Of a DNA stretch of 19,999 bases, positions 6,216 through 13,990 are shown piece after piece. Numbering within the stretch: the stretch's first letter is position 1; each line of letters opens with the position of its first letter. A program made the position numbers and the translations under genes. The DNA lies in the NCBI GenBank assembly GCA_910579575.1, contig CAJTUM010000014.1:26465-46463 (forward strand), written 5' to 3'. The DNA is from an uncultured Eubacteriales bacterium (lineage in GTDB: Bacteria; Bacillota; Clostridia; Oscillospirales; Butyricicoccaceae). The notes below the pieces were generated by a model that was given only the letters and a program-made list of their open reading frames with translations, made no database searches and had not been told where the DNA came from.

Positions 6216-7259
6216 ATGGCCATTGAATTTTCAAAGGAACTGGAAGAGGAAGAACGCATTGTCACCACCAGCCTGACGCGAGACGACGAAAACGAAAACA
6301 GCCTACGTCCGCGGCGGCTGGAGGAATATGTCGGCCAGGCCAAGGCCAAAGAAAACCTTTCGATTTTCATCGAGGCGGCTCGAATGCGCAGAGAAGCTCT
6401 GGATCATGTGTTGCTTTACGGCCCGCCGGGTCTGGGCAAAACCACGCTGGCCGGCATCATCGCCAACGAAATGGAGGTGAATATCCGCATCACTTCGGGC
6501 CCGGCTATCGAAAAGGCGGGGGACTTGGCGGCGCTGCTGACCAACTTGAATGAAAACGACGTGCTGTTTATCGATGAAATTCATCGCCTCAACCGGAGCG
6601 TAGAAGAAGTGCTCTATCCGGCGATGGAGGATTACGCTTTGGATATCATCATCGGCAAGGGGCCGGCGGCCCGTTCCATTCGGTTGGATTTGCCCAAATT
6701 CACCTTGATCGGCGCCACTACCCGAGCCGGGCAGCTGACTTCTCCCTTGCGGGACCGCTTCGGCATGGTGCTTCGGCTGGAGATGTACAGCGCCCAGGAG
6801 CTGATGAAAATCGTGCGCCGCAGCGCCGGTATTCTGGAAATTGAGGTCGACGACGAGGGAGCTTTGGAAATCGCCGCCCGCAGCCGAGGAACGCCGCGTA
6901 TCGCCAACCGTATTCTCAAGCGAGTGCGGGATTTCGCGCAGGTGAAGGGCGGAGGCGTCGTCACCAAAGAGATTGCCGATATGGCTCTAAATGCTCTGGA
7001 AATTGACCCGTTGGGGCTGGATTCGATTGATCGAAGAATGCTGGAAAGCATTATTTATAACTTTCGAGGAGGACCGGTGGGGCTGGAAACGCTGGCCGCC
7101 ACCATTGGCGAGGAGGCCGTCACGCTGGAAGATGTGTGCGAGCCTTATCTGATGCAGATTGGCTTTCTCAACCGGACGCCGAGAGGGCGCTGCGTGACAA
7201 AAAAAGCCTATGACCATCTGAATATTCCGTTTCTGGGCCAGGAAGAGCTGGCTTTCTGA
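6216..7259 (+). CDS. ruvB: Holliday junction branch migration helicase RuvB
   Basis: RuvB is the AAA+ hexameric motor that drives branch migration with RuvA. The 347-residue protein has Walker A GPPGLGKT (69-76), Walker B LFIDE (117-121), sensor 1/arginine-finger segment GATTR (166-170) and sensor 2 GTPRIANR (around 225). The C-terminal winged-helix domain ends in FLNRTPRGR. The length is normal. AAGGGGGG precedes ATG 6216, and the gap from ruvA is 12 bases, so the three ruv genes are clearly one transcript. glmM starts 55 bases later without an intervening terminator, suggesting read-through. Confidence 0.98.
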   Translation: MAIEFSKELEEEERIVTTSLTRDDENENSLRPRRLEEYVGQAKAKENLSIFIEAARMRREALDHVLLYGPPGLGKTTLAGIIANEMEVNIRITSGPAIEKAGDLAALLTNLNENDVLFIDEIHRLNRSVEEVLYPAMEDYALDIIIGKGPAARSIRLDLPKFTLIGATTRAGQLTSPLRDRFGMVLRLEMYSAQELMKIVRRSAGILEIEVDDEGALEIAARSRGTPRIANRILKRVRDFAQVKGGGVVTKEIADMALNALEIDPLGLDSIDRRMLESIIYNFRGGPVGLETLAATIGEEAVTLEDVCEPYLMQIGFLNRTPRGRCVTKKAYDHLNIPFLGQEELAF

Positions 7260-7314
7260 CGAAAAATCATATGAAGCCGCCCAAAAGGCGAGCGGATAAA
7301 AGGGGAAGAATCGA

Positions 7315-8661
7315 ATGGGGAAGTATTTTGGAACAGACGGCATCCGCGGCGTGGCCAATGTGGAGCTGGACGCTCAGCTGGCTTATCAGGCGGGGTTTGC
7401 CGCCGCCGCTGTGTTGACCAAAAATCTGAATCGCCGAGCGAAAATCTATATCGGGCGGGATACCCGGGTTTCCGGCGATATGTTGGAGGCGGCGTTGGCC
7501 GCCGGCATCTGCGCCGCCGGGGCGGACGCGGCGCTGCTGGGAGTCGTCCCCACGCCGGCCGTCGCTTATCTGACGGTGGCCCACGGAGCGGACGCAGGCA
7601 TTGTGATCTCCGCCTCGCATAACCCCTTTGAGCACAACGGCGTGAAAATTTTTGGCGGCCAGGGCCGCAAACTCTCCGACCAGTTGGAGAAGGAAGTGGA
7701 GCGGCTGATCGACAATTTTGAGCAATGTAAGCCTGCCGTAGGGCCGGCTGTGGGCCGTATCCTGCGGATAGAACAATCTGCCTGCCAGGAATATGCCGCT
7801 CATGTGGCTCAGGCGGGGAACAGCTTGGCGGGCCTGCGTATCGCGGCGGACTGCGCCAACGGCGCGGCTTCTCAGACTGCGCCGGAGATCTTTCGGCTGC
7901 TGGACGCCCGCTGTGATTTTATTTTTTGCCAGCCAGATGGCGTCAATATCAACGCCGGCTGCGGCTCTACCCATTTGGAGGCTTTGGCGCAAAAGGTCAA
8001 GGAAGGCGGTTACGACGTCGGCATAGCGTTTGACGGCGACGCCGACCGGTGCTTGATGGTGGACGAAACCGGCCAGACGATCGACGGCGACCAGATTATG
8101 GGCGTTATTGCCGCGGATATGCAGCAAAGAGGCGTTCTAAAGGGAGGGCTTGTGGCCACAGTAATGTCCAATCTGGGGCTTCACGCCTTTTTGAAGGAAA
8201 ACGAGGTGCCCATTGTCACAACAAAAGTAGGAGATCGCTTTGTGTTGGAGCGGATGATGCAGGACGGCTGGAACATCGGCGGCGAGCAATCCGGCCATGT
8301 GATTCTCAGCGATTACGCCACCACCGGCGACGGAGAGCTGACCGCCATAACCTTTTTGCAAATTCTCAAACGCAGCGGCAAAAAAGCCTCTCAGTTGGCG
8401 GGGGAAATCCAAAAATATCCGCAGAAGACCGTAAATGTGCCTGTGCCCAACAGCCAAAAGAAAACGGTGGGCCAGCGGCCTGAGGTACAGGCGGTGGAGC
8501 AAGAAATCGCCCGGCTGTTCGGTCAGGACGGTCGTATTCTGATCCGCCCGTCGGGCACAGAAGCCCTGGTGCGGGTAATGGTAGAAGGGAAGGACGCCGC
8601 TTTGGTGGAGCAGATGGTTCAAAAGGCGGCGAGAGTGATCGAAACGATTTACGCCCAATAG
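7315..8661 (+). CDS. glmM: Phosphoglucosamine mutase GlmM
   Basis: GlmM converts glucosamine-6-phosphate to glucosamine-1-phosphate, the second step from fructose-6-phosphate to UDP-GlcNAc for peptidoglycan. The 448-residue protein has the phosphohexomutase four-domain signature. It contains FGTDGIRG near the N-terminus, the catalytic phosphoserine S101 in ISASHNP, the metal-binding loop DGDADR (about 242-247), a sugar-binding GEQSGH and the C-terminal phosphate-binding RPSGTEALVRVMVEG. GGGGAAG precedes ATG 7315. It lies directly upstream of glmS, so two consecutive steps of the pathway are adjacent. Confidence 0.97.
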   Translation: MGKYFGTDGIRGVANVELDAQLAYQAGFAAAAVLTKNLNRRAKIYIGRDTRVSGDMLEAALAAGICAAGADAALLGVVPTPAVAYLTVAHGADAGIVISASHNPFEHNGVKIFGGQGRKLSDQLEKEVERLIDNFEQCKPAVGPAVGRILRIEQSACQEYAAHVAQAGNSLAGLRIAADCANGAASQTAPEIFRLLDARCDFIFCQPDGVNINAGCGSTHLEALAQKVKEGGYDVGIAFDGDADRCLMVDETGQTIDGDQIMGVIAADMQQRGVLKGGLVATVMSNLGLHAFLKENEVPIVTTKVGDRFVLERMMQDGWNIGGEQSGHVILSDYATTGDGELTAITFLQILKRSGKKASQLAGEIQKYPQKTVNVPVPNSQKKTVGQRPEVQAVEQEIARLFGQDGRILIRPSGTEALVRVMVEGKDAALVEQMVQKAARVIETIYAQ

Positions 8662-8707
8662 GAAAAAGCGCCGCTGATATAAAAGAGATTAGAAAATATC
8701 CGTAAAG

Positions 8708-8747
8708 GCAAACGCCTTGTCTGCATTGCGCTTTTAAGGCAGTTTGC
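8708..8747 (+). repeat. Inverted repeat between glmM and the glmS ribozyme
   Basis: GCAAAC-GCCTT (8708-8718) pairs with AAGGC-A-GTTTGC (8736-8747), giving 11 pairs with one bulged A and a 17-base loop. No T run follows, so it is not a standard terminator. It may be a processing or stability hairpin at the end of glmM or the start of the glmS leader. Confidence 0.45.
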
Positions 8748-8820
8748 AGATGAGCGCAGGAAATACCGATTGCGGCGGTCAGACAGGAAAGGGGGCGAGG
8801 CCTATCGGAAAAGCGAGAAA

Positions 8821-8960
8821 AGCGCCGGGACTGTCTGCGGGCAGTTGACGAGGCGGGGGAACATCGAAGAATTCGGCGGATACCCCCTGCGCGCCGGCGT
8901 GGCGCCATAGAAATGAGGCAACAAAACCGGCGGGCGACCGCTGCCACAAAAAGCCTCATA
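8821..8960 (+). ncRNA. glmS ribozyme: glmS ribozyme (glucosamine-6-phosphate-activated self-cleaving riboswitch)
   Basis: The glmS 5' leader carries the conserved ribozyme core in order. AGCGCC comes first, with the expected cleavage between A8821 and G8822. P1 is an ACTGTC/GGCAGT hairpin (8830-8845), followed by the invariant AGTTGACGAGG (8843-8853). A GGGG/CCCC P2 stem brackets ATCGAAG and TCGGCGGA (8873-8880). Downstream P3/P4 pairing includes ATGAGGC (8913-8919) with GCCTCAT (8953-8959). In this class glucosamine-6-phosphate acts as coenzyme for self-cleavage, and the cleaved mRNA is degraded, giving feedback control of glmS. The 3' limit is approximate. About 90 bases follow before the glmS start. 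Confidence 0.94.
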
Positions 8961-9047
8961 CACGCCATATGGTTACCGGGTTTTGGGAGATTTGCGCCCG
9001 GCGACCGGTTGAAAAGACGACAAAGACAAGAAGGAGGCACGAGAATT

Positions 9048-10874
9048 ATGTGCGGAATCGTCGGTTATACCGGCCGGGAAGAGGCCGTGCCTGTGCTGTT
9101 GCAGGGATTGTATAAATTGGAATATAGAGGATATGACTCCGCCGGCGTGGCCGTTGTGCAGAGCGGCGGACTGAAGGTGGTCAAAACAAAGGGGCGCATT
9201 AAGAATCTGGATGAGAAAATCCAGCAGGAGGGCGGCATGGAGTCCGTGTGCGGCATCGGCCATACCAGATGGGCCACCCACGGCGCTCCTTCGGACGTCA
9301 ACGCCCATCCTCATATCAGCCGCAACGGCCGGATCGCCTTGGTACACAACGGTATTATTGAAAACTATCTGGAGCTCCGGGAAATGCTGACCCAAGAGGG
9401 CTTTGAGATGCAGAGCCAGACGGATACGGAAACAGTGGCTCATCTCTTTGAACGCAATTTTAAGGGCGATATGATGCAGGCGCTGACGGCTACGGTAAAA
9501 GACGTTCGCGGCAGTTACGCTTTGGGCATTGTTTCCGCCGACGAGCCCGGCGTTCTTTACTGCACCAAGCGGGATAACCCGCTGATCATCGGCGTAGGCG
9601 AAGGCGAGAATATGATCGCTTCCGATATTCCCGCAATCATTCAGAAAACCAAACGATATATTGTGCTGAACGACGATGAAATCGCTCGAGTAACGCCGGA
9701 AAGCGTGGAGCTCTATAACGCTTTGGGCCAAAAGATTGCGCCAGAGATTCAAACTGTGAATTGGGATATTTCTTCGGCGGAAAAGGGCGGCTACGAGCAT
9801 TTCATGATTAAAGAAATTATGGAACAGCCCAAAGCTGTGCGGGATACCGTCTCACCTCGGCTGGAAAACGATTTGCCGCGGCTGGAGGATTCTTCCTTGA
9901 CGGAGAGTCTGTTCCAAAATCTGCGGGCCATTCATATCGTCGCCTGCGGTTCGGCGCTGCACGCCGGCCTGGTGGGCCGGGAGGTGATCGAGCGCTTTGC
10001 TCGGGTTCCGGTTTTTGCCTCGGTGGCGTCTGAATTCCGTTATCGCAACCCGGTGATTGGAGAAGGGGATCTGTGCATCGTGATAAGCCAATCCGGCGAG
10101 ACGGCGGACACTTTGGCCGCCATGCGGGAGGCCAAAAACCGAGGCGCCAGGACCATTGCGATTGTAAACGTAGTGTCCAGCTCCGCCGCTCGTGAGGCGG
10201 ATAGCGTGCTCTACACTTGGGCTGGGCCAGAGATTGCTGTGGCGACTACCAAGGCATATTCCGCTCAGCTGGCTGCGCTATACCTGATTGCCGTCAAGGC
10301 CGGCTTAGCCCGCGGAACGCTGGCGGAGAAAGAAGCCCGGGAATATTGCCGCCAGGTGAATCAACTTCCTGAGCTGATTCAGCAGGCGTTGCGCGCTCGG
10401 CCCCAAATTCAATATTTGGCCTCGCTTTACAGCAACCGGCAGAGCGTGTTCTTTATCGGCCGCGGGGTGGATTATGCCGCGGCCCAGGAGGCGTCGCTGA
10501 AGCTGAAGGAGATTTCTTATATTCACAGCGAAGCTTATGCTGCCGGCGAACTGAAGCACGGCACTATTTCTTTGATCGAAGACGGGGCGCTGGTTGTAGC
10601 CCTGGCTACCGATCCGGCTCTTTATGAGAAAACGTTATCCAACATCAAATCCGTCAAGGCCCGGGGCGCCAGCGTGATTTTGGTGACAGAGCGCCAGATG
10701 GAGGCAGACCCAGAGATCTGCGATTTTGTCGTTCAGGTTCCGGCCTGCGATCCCGCTTTGTCCGCCTCGCTGTCCATCGTGCCCATGCAGCTGTTTTCCT
10801 ATTATATGGGCGTCTATCGCGGCTGCGACATCGACAAACCTCGAAATCTAGCGAAATCCGTAACGGTCGAATAG
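9048..10874 (+). CDS. glmS: Glutamine-fructose-6-phosphate aminotransferase (isomerising) GlmS
   Basis: GlmS makes glucosamine-6-phosphate from fructose-6-phosphate and glutamine, the committed step to UDP-GlcNAc. The 608-residue protein starts MCGIVGYTG, so the nucleophile Cys1 is exposed after Met removal. That fixes the start at ATG 9048 despite a long upstream open frame through the ribozyme. The class II glutaminase domain covers about residues 1-220 (RGYDSAGVA, GHTRWATHG, HNGIIENY). Two SIS sugar-isomerase domains follow (about 285-420 with SQSGETADT, and 455-590 with EASLKLKEISY and ELKHG). The C-terminus is KPRNLAKSVTVE as in the family. AAGGAGG lies ten bases upstream. It is controlled by the leader ribozyme and ended by the terminator at 10994. 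Confidence 0.98.
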   Translation: MCGIVGYTGREEAVPVLLQGLYKLEYRGYDSAGVAVVQSGGLKVVKTKGRIKNLDEKIQQEGGMESVCGIGHTRWATHGAPSDVNAHPHISRNGRIALVHNGIIENYLELREMLTQEGFEMQSQTDTETVAHLFERNFKGDMMQALTATVKDVRGSYALGIVSADEPGVLYCTKRDNPLIIGVGEGENMIASDIPAIIQKTKRYIVLNDDEIARVTPESVELYNALGQKIAPEIQTVNWDISSAEKGGYEHFMIKEIMEQPKAVRDTVSPRLENDLPRLEDSSLTESLFQNLRAIHIVACGSALHAGLVGREVIERFARVPVFASVASEFRYRNPVIGEGDLCIVISQSGETADTLAAMREAKNRGARTIAIVNVVSSSAAREADSVLYTWAGPEIAVATTKAYSAQLAALYLIAVKAGLARGTLAEKEAREYCRQVNQLPELIQQALRARPQIQYLASLYSNRQSVFFIGRGVDYAAAQEASLKLKEISYIHSEAYAAGELKHGTISLIEDGALVVALATDPALYEKTLSNIKSVKARGASVILVTERQMEADPEICDFVVQVPACDPALSASLSIVPMQLFSYYMGVYRGCDIDKPRNLAKSVTVE

Positions 10875-10993
10875 TTGAGACGCCCCGACTGGCATACGAC
10901 GGGACAGATAGCTTGGGCGATGCGCCGGCGGCCTGAGCCGAAAAGAACGCCTTCGCTTTGCTGGACGTCGTTTATTCATTGCCTGAAAGCCGC

Positions 10994-11032
10994 AAACGCG
11001 GTCCTGGTTTCCGGGGCCGCGTTTTTCTTTTT
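10994..11032 (+). terminator. Strong Rho-independent terminator after glmS
   Basis: A 14-bp stem with two G-U pairs (10994-11007 with 11011-11024) and a TTT loop is followed by TTCTTTTT. It is 120 bases past the glmS stop and marks the end of the ruv-glm transcription block. A short open frame crossing this region is not supported as a gene. Confidence 0.92.
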
Positions 11033-11047
11033 CTCATTTGGTACAAG

Positions 11048-11066
11048 GCCCTTTGCCGCAAAGGGC
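11048..11066. repeat. Short hairpin between glmS terminator and the Lrp-type gene
   Basis: GCCCTTTG (11048-11055) and CAAAGGGC (11059-11066) form an 8-bp perfect stem with a CCG loop. No T run follows. It lies 40 bases upstream of the lrp-like promoter and could be an operator-like palindrome or a weak second terminator. Confidence 0.4.
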
Positions 11067-11105
11067 TTCGACGCCGGGTATAGGCGCATGGCCGGCAAAA
11101 GGGGG

Positions 11106-11133
11106 TTGCAGAATTTGAAAAAGAAATTATAAT
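11106..11133 (+). promoter_or_regulatory. Promoter of the Lrp/AsnC-family gene
   Basis: TTGCAG (11106-11111) and TATAAT (11128-11133) are separated by 16 bases, 52 bases upstream of the start codon. Confidence 0.7.
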
Positions 11134-11185
11134 AGAGATTGAGAGTTTTCGGGGATGAAGCCCCGGTTGGAGGAGGAAGCCGCTC

Positions 11186-11644
11186 ATGGATGAAATTGAC
11201 GTAAAAATTCTGCGCCGCCTGAAAAACAATGCAAGGGAAAACGCCTCAGTGATCAGCGAAAAGGTGAGTATGTCGGTGTCCGCCGTCATTGAACGCATCC
11301 GAAAATTAGAAAATTCGGGAATGATACAAAAGCATACCACCATTATCAATCAAGCCAAAGCAGGTAAGGATGTGACCAGTTTTATCTCCGTCAGCTTAGA
11401 ACATCCCAAGCACATCGAGGATTTCGCCAATTTCGTCAAGGACAACAAAGAGATTTTAGAGTGTCATTATATCACAGGCGATTTTGATTTCATGCTCAAA
11501 GTAGTCACCAATTCCACCCAGACGCTGGAGCGAGTGCTCAATCAGATCAAGAGCGTAGCGGGCGTCAAAATGACCAAAACAATTGTGATTTTATCCACAG
11601 TAAAAAACGAATATTCCGTAGATCCAGAAGAAATTTTGAAGTAA
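11186..11644 (+). CDS. Lrp/AsnC-family transcriptional regulator
   Basis: The 152-residue protein has the two-domain layout of feast/famine regulators. The N-terminal winged helix-turn-helix runs MDEIDVKILRRLKNNAR to VIERIRKLENSGMI (residues 1-48). The C-terminal RAM domain (about 65-145) has FISVSLEHP, the ligand-region segment CHYITGDFDFMLKV and a final VVILST-like strand. Members bind DNA as multimers and usually sense amino acids; the effector here cannot be told. GGAGGAGG precedes ATG 11186. It has its own promoter and a possible terminator downstream, so it is probably monocistronic and may be autoregulated, as is common in the family. Confidence 0.93.
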   Translation: MDEIDVKILRRLKNNARENASVISEKVSMSVSAVIERIRKLENSGMIQKHTTIINQAKAGKDVTSFISVSLEHPKHIEDFANFVKDNKEILECHYITGDFDFMLKVVTNSTQTLERVLNQIKSVAGVKMTKTIVILSTVKNEYSVDPEEILK

Positions 11645-11708
11645 TCTCCTTTCTTGGAAACAAAGCCAATTTGACCAGGCTGGCGGCGATTTTGCGTTGA
11701 AAATAGTT

Positions 11709-11738
11709 CCGAAAAGCACTATTTTGAGCTTTTTTCGG
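11709..11738 (+). terminator. Possible terminator after the Lrp-type gene
   Basis: CCGAAAAGC (11709-11717) can pair with GCTTTTTTCGG (11728-11738) with two unpaired T. The T-rich right arm resembles a weak terminator. A competing hairpin AAAATAG/CTATTTT overlaps it. The pairing is imperfect, so the call is tentative. Confidence 0.4.
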
Positions 11739-11788
11739 CGCGAAAACAGAGAATTTGACGGGATTTCAAAGAGATTGGATGATTCTGC

Positions 11789-11818
11789 TTGACAAATCGA
11801 CAGGAGATACGGTATACT
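11789..11818 (+). promoter_or_regulatory. Promoter of the SigH-like sigma factor gene
   Basis: Consensus TTGACA (11789-11794) and near-consensus TATACT (11813-11818) are spaced by 18 bases, 43 bases upstream of the start codon. It looks like a housekeeping sigma-A promoter. Confidence 0.8.
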
Positions 11819-11861
11819 GGCATAGTCAAAGCAATTTTGGGCAAACAGTAAGGAGCCGGTT

Positions 11862-12452
11862 ATGGCAGATGGCGCCCCGATTTTTGACCCTTCCAATAGC
11901 GAAGACGCGCTGGCGCGCCGTTATGCGCGCCTTGTGCGCCGGTGCGCGCGGCCTTATTTCCTGACAGGCGGCGATTACGACGACCTAACGCAGGAAGGGA
12001 TGATTGGTCTGCTCAAGGCCATCCGGGAATATGACCCCAGCCGATCCGACAATTTTGAGGCATTTGCCGTGTTGTGCATTCGCCGCCAGATTTATGACGC
12101 GGTGCGCCGCAGCAAAAGGAAAGACGGGCATTTACAGATCGAATTTGTAGAATTCACTGAAAGCAGCGATCAAGAGCGTTTGTCAGGCGTCAAATTTCAG
12201 CAAGATCCTGAAACAGAGTTGCTGGCCAAAGAATCAGCGCAAGAGATTCAATCCGCACTGTCCGGGTTATTGTCTGTTTTTGAAACTTCTGTCCTGAGAT
12301 TTTATCTTGAGGGTTATACTGTGTCCGAGATAGCCCAAAGGCTTCAGAAAGAGAGAAAATCGGTGGATAACGCCATTGGGCGTATCAGGCGGAAATTGGC
12401 CGAATACCTTCAAAAAGGCGACAACAGGAATTCATTCTCCTGTTCGCAATAA
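11862..12452 (+). CDS. sigH: Sigma-70 family RNA polymerase sigma factor, SigH (Spo0H)-like
   Basis: The 196-residue protein matches SigH in order and wording. Region 2 carries YFLTGGDYDDLTQEGMIGLLKAIREYDPS and FEAFAVLCIRRQIYDAVR (residues about 32-81). A variable linker (82-125) follows. Region 4 carries LLSVFETSVLRFYLEGYTVSEIAQRLQKERKSVDNAIGRIRRKLAEYL (about 133-185), closely following the Bacillus SigH LxGRSYQEIxxxLxxxxKSIDNAxxRxKRKL pattern. SigH directs the transition-state and early sporulation regulon in spore-formers. It is about 20 residues shorter than the Bacillus protein, mostly at the N-terminus. AAGGAG lies six bases before ATG 11862. It has a sigma-A promoter. Regulation by other factors is not visible. 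Confidence 0.85.
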   Translation: MADGAPIFDPSNSEDALARRYARLVRRCARPYFLTGGDYDDLTQEGMIGLLKAIREYDPSRSDNFEAFAVLCIRRQIYDAVRRSKRKDGHLQIEFVEFTESSDQERLSGVKFQQDPETELLAKESAQEIQSALSGLLSVFETSVLRFYLEGYTVSEIAQRLQKERKSVDNAIGRIRRKLAEYLQKGDNRNSFSCSQ

Positions 12453-12495
12453 ATATTTACCCCATTCAGTGGGAGAAAAAGAGAGGTAACTCAAA

Positions 12496-12780
12496 ATGTA
12501 CCAGGACAAAACGCTCGTATGCAAAGAATGCGGCAATGAATTCGTCTTTACTGCCGGAGAACAAGAATTTTATGCGGAGCGGGGCTTCCAAAATGAGCCT
12601 CAGCGCTGCAAGGCCTGCCGCGACGCCAGAAAAGCCGCCGCCAGAGGCCCCAGAGAGTATTTTACAGCTACCTGCGCCGCCTGCGGCAAAGAGGCTAAAG
12701 TGCCTTTTGAGCCCAAAAGCGACCGGCCTGTCTATTGCAGCGAATGCTTTGCGAAGATGAAGGAAGAGCAGCAGGATTAA
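12496..12780 (+). CDS. Zinc-ribbon domain protein with two treble-clef/zinc-ribbon units
   Basis: The 94-residue protein has four CxxC knuckles forming two predicted zinc sites. The first pairs C9/C12 with C38/C41, in the family pattern CxECGxEFVFTAGEQEFYxERGFxNEPxRCxxCR. The second pairs C60/C63 with C81/C84, in the pattern CAACGKEAKVPFEPxxxRPVYCxxCF. This tandem arrangement is widespread in Bacillota and related phyla but has no well-established function; nucleic-acid or protein binding is a guess. GAGAGGT precedes ATG 12496. It lies 43 bases after the sigH stop without a clear terminator between, so it may be co-transcribed with sigH. Confidence 0.9.
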   Translation: MYQDKTLVCKECGNEFVFTAGEQEFYAERGFQNEPQRCKACRDARKAAARGPREYFTATCAACGKEAKVPFEPKSDRPVYCSECFAKMKEEQQD

Positions 12781-12831
12781 GCTCGCATTCGTTTTAATCC
12801 GGCCGCATTTAATTACAGTTGAGTAAAAAGA

Positions 12832-12862
12832 AGGGAGCCGGGCCTTTTCGGTCCGGCTCCTT
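12832..12862 (+). terminator. Terminator after the zinc-ribbon gene
   Basis: A 13-bp stem (12832-12844 with 12850-12862, with G-U pairs) and a TTTTC loop ends in TT and then a mixed T-rich stretch. The stem is very GC-rich, but the T tract is poor. Confidence 0.65.
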
Positions 12863-12911
12863 AGTATATTTGCAACGTTCCCCGATATAGTGGATTTTTT
12901 CGGCGAACCTA

Positions 12912-12940
12912 TTGAACAGCGTCGTATGTTCCGTTATAAT
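12912..12940 (+). promoter_or_regulatory. Promoter of the DUF1858 gene
   Basis: TTGAAC (12912-12917) and TATAAT (12935-12940) have a 17-base spacer, 37 bases upstream of the start codon. Confidence 0.82.
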
Positions 12941-12977
12941 GATGGCAGACTAAGACCGAACAGGAGGTGCAAAGACA

Positions 12978-13178
12978 ATGGTAGTGACAAGAGACACCAC
13001 AATCGGCGAGGTGTTGGCCGCGGATATGGAAACCGCCCGTTATTTCATGGAAATCGGGATGCATTGCGTCGGCTGCCCCTCTTCCAGCGGCGAGTCTATC
13101 GCCGAAGCCTGCATGGTGCATGGCGTCAGCGAAGACGATCTGCTGAGCAAACTGAACGAGCATTTCCAGTCCAAGTAA
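12978..13178 (+). CDS. DUF1858 / hybrid-cluster-associated redox disulfide domain protein
   Basis: The 66-residue protein is a single DUF1858 domain: TRDTTIGEVLAADMETARYFMEIGMHCVGC, followed by an SxGESIAEAC segment and a helical end. C30 and C33 form the CxxC typical of the domain, with a further C45. Such small helical proteins are found alone or fused to the N-terminus of iron-sulfur repair (ScdA-type) proteins, and are often genomically linked to hybrid cluster protein; a redox or cluster-delivery role is inferred. AGGAGGTG precedes ATG 12978. With its own promoter and strong terminator it is monocistronic. No hybrid cluster protein gene is in view. Confidence 0.88.
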   Translation: MVVTRDTTIGEVLAADMETARYFMEIGMHCVGCPSSSGESIAEACMVHGVSEDDLLSKLNEHFQSK

Positions 13179-13197
13179 CAAAGCAGCGTCAAGCGCA

Positions 13198-13233
13198 GGG
13201 CAGGCCGGCGAACCGTTCCGGCCTGCTCTTTTT
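13198..13233 (+). terminator. Rho-independent terminator after the DUF1858 gene
   Basis: A 9-bp GC-rich perfect stem (13200-13208 with 13218-13226), extended by two further pairs, closes a 9-base loop. It is followed by CTTTTT (T run 13229-13233). Confidence 0.88.
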
Positions 13234-13300
13234 CATCCGTTTGAAAACGGCGGATTGTTTTGATTTTTTGAAAAATAAAGACAAAAGGAAGGCGGCGGAT

Positions 13301-13990
13301 TTGCAAAATTTCAAACGCTCAAAACGGATGGAGGGGTTGGCCCGGCTTTGTCAAGGCGCTCGGCGGGTCGTCGACGTAGGATGCGACCACGCTCAACTTT
13401 GCGCCCTGTTGACGACAGAAGGAGGCGCAGAACACGCTTATGCCTCGGATATCCGCCCCGGCCCCTTGGAAAACGCCCGCCGCACGATCCGAACGTTGGG
13501 ATTGGAACACAAAATCACGCCTGTGCTGTGCGACGGCTTGGATTCCTTTGGCCCTGGGGACGGGGATACCATTGTGATCGCCGGCATGGGAGGCGACGAA
13601 ATCTCCGCCATTCTGAGCCGGGCGTCTTGGGTTCGGTCGCCGGAAATCCGGTTGATTCTTCAGCCCATGACGGCGGCGGACAGGCTGCGCCGCAATCTTG
13701 TCCAAGGCGGCTTCGCGATTTGCCGTGAGATTGTGATTCAGGACGGCGGCAAGCTCTATACGGCTATGGAGACCCGGGCTGGAGAAGATGAAAGCGGCGC
13801 GGCGGATTTCCTCTGGCTGCTGAGCCGCCCCTTGACAGAAGATCCTCTGTGGCCTCTTTATCTGGATAAACTGCTGACCAAATACCGAGCCAGCGCTCAG
13901 GGACAGCAAACGGCCGGCATCAAGGGTACGGAAGAACAACGGGCGCTGGCATTATTGCAAAGGATTTGGGAAGAGCAGGTGAAGGAATAA
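13301..13990 (+). CDS. trmK: tRNA (adenine(22)-N1)-methyltransferase TrmK
   Basis: TrmK methylates A22 in the D-loop of bacterial tRNAs using SAM. The protein has the class I methyltransferase motif I VVDVGCDHAQLC with the family-specific GCDH, the acidic ribose-binding turn YASDIRPGPLENAR, and the motif IV region VIAGMGGDEI. LILQPMTAADRLRRNL follows, and a C-terminal helical region completes the enzyme, in line with the 220-240 residue family. The start is uncertain. TTG 13301, with AAAGGAAGG about eight bases upstream, gives 229 residues and includes the conserved basic FKRSKRMEGLARL helix. The first internal ATG (13328) would cut that helix. It overlaps rqcH by one base (TAATG), so the two are translationally coupled. 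Confidence 0.9.
   Translation: MQNFKRSKRMEGLARLCQGARRVVDVGCDHAQLCALLTTEGGAEHAYASDIRPGPLENARRTIRTLGLEHKITPVLCDGLDSFGPGDGDTIVIAGMGGDEISAILSRASWVRSPEIRLILQPMTAADRLRRNLVQGGFAICREIVIQDGGKLYTAMETRAGEDESGAADFLWLLSRPLTEDPLWPLYLDKLLTKYRASAQGQQTAGIKGTEEQRALALLQRIWEEQVKE

Noticed and set aside
8665..8672. Second AAGCGCC-like sequence before the glmS ribozyme
   Set aside because: None of the downstream core motifs (GTTGACGAGG, TCGGCGGA) follow it, so it is not a second ribozyme.
8913..9047. N-terminal extension of GlmS through the leader
   Set aside because: This stretch is ribozyme and leader. GlmS needs Cys at position 2, which is provided by ATG 9048 with an AAGGAGG upstream.
10875..11132. Open frame directly after glmS
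   Set aside because: It crosses the strong glmS terminator and the next promoter, has no ATG with a ribosome-binding site, and its composition (FFFF from the T tract) is non-protein-like.
12890..13300. Upstream extension of the trmK frame
   Set aside because: It would run through the DUF1858 gene, its promoter and its terminator in another frame. The family length fits a start near 13301.
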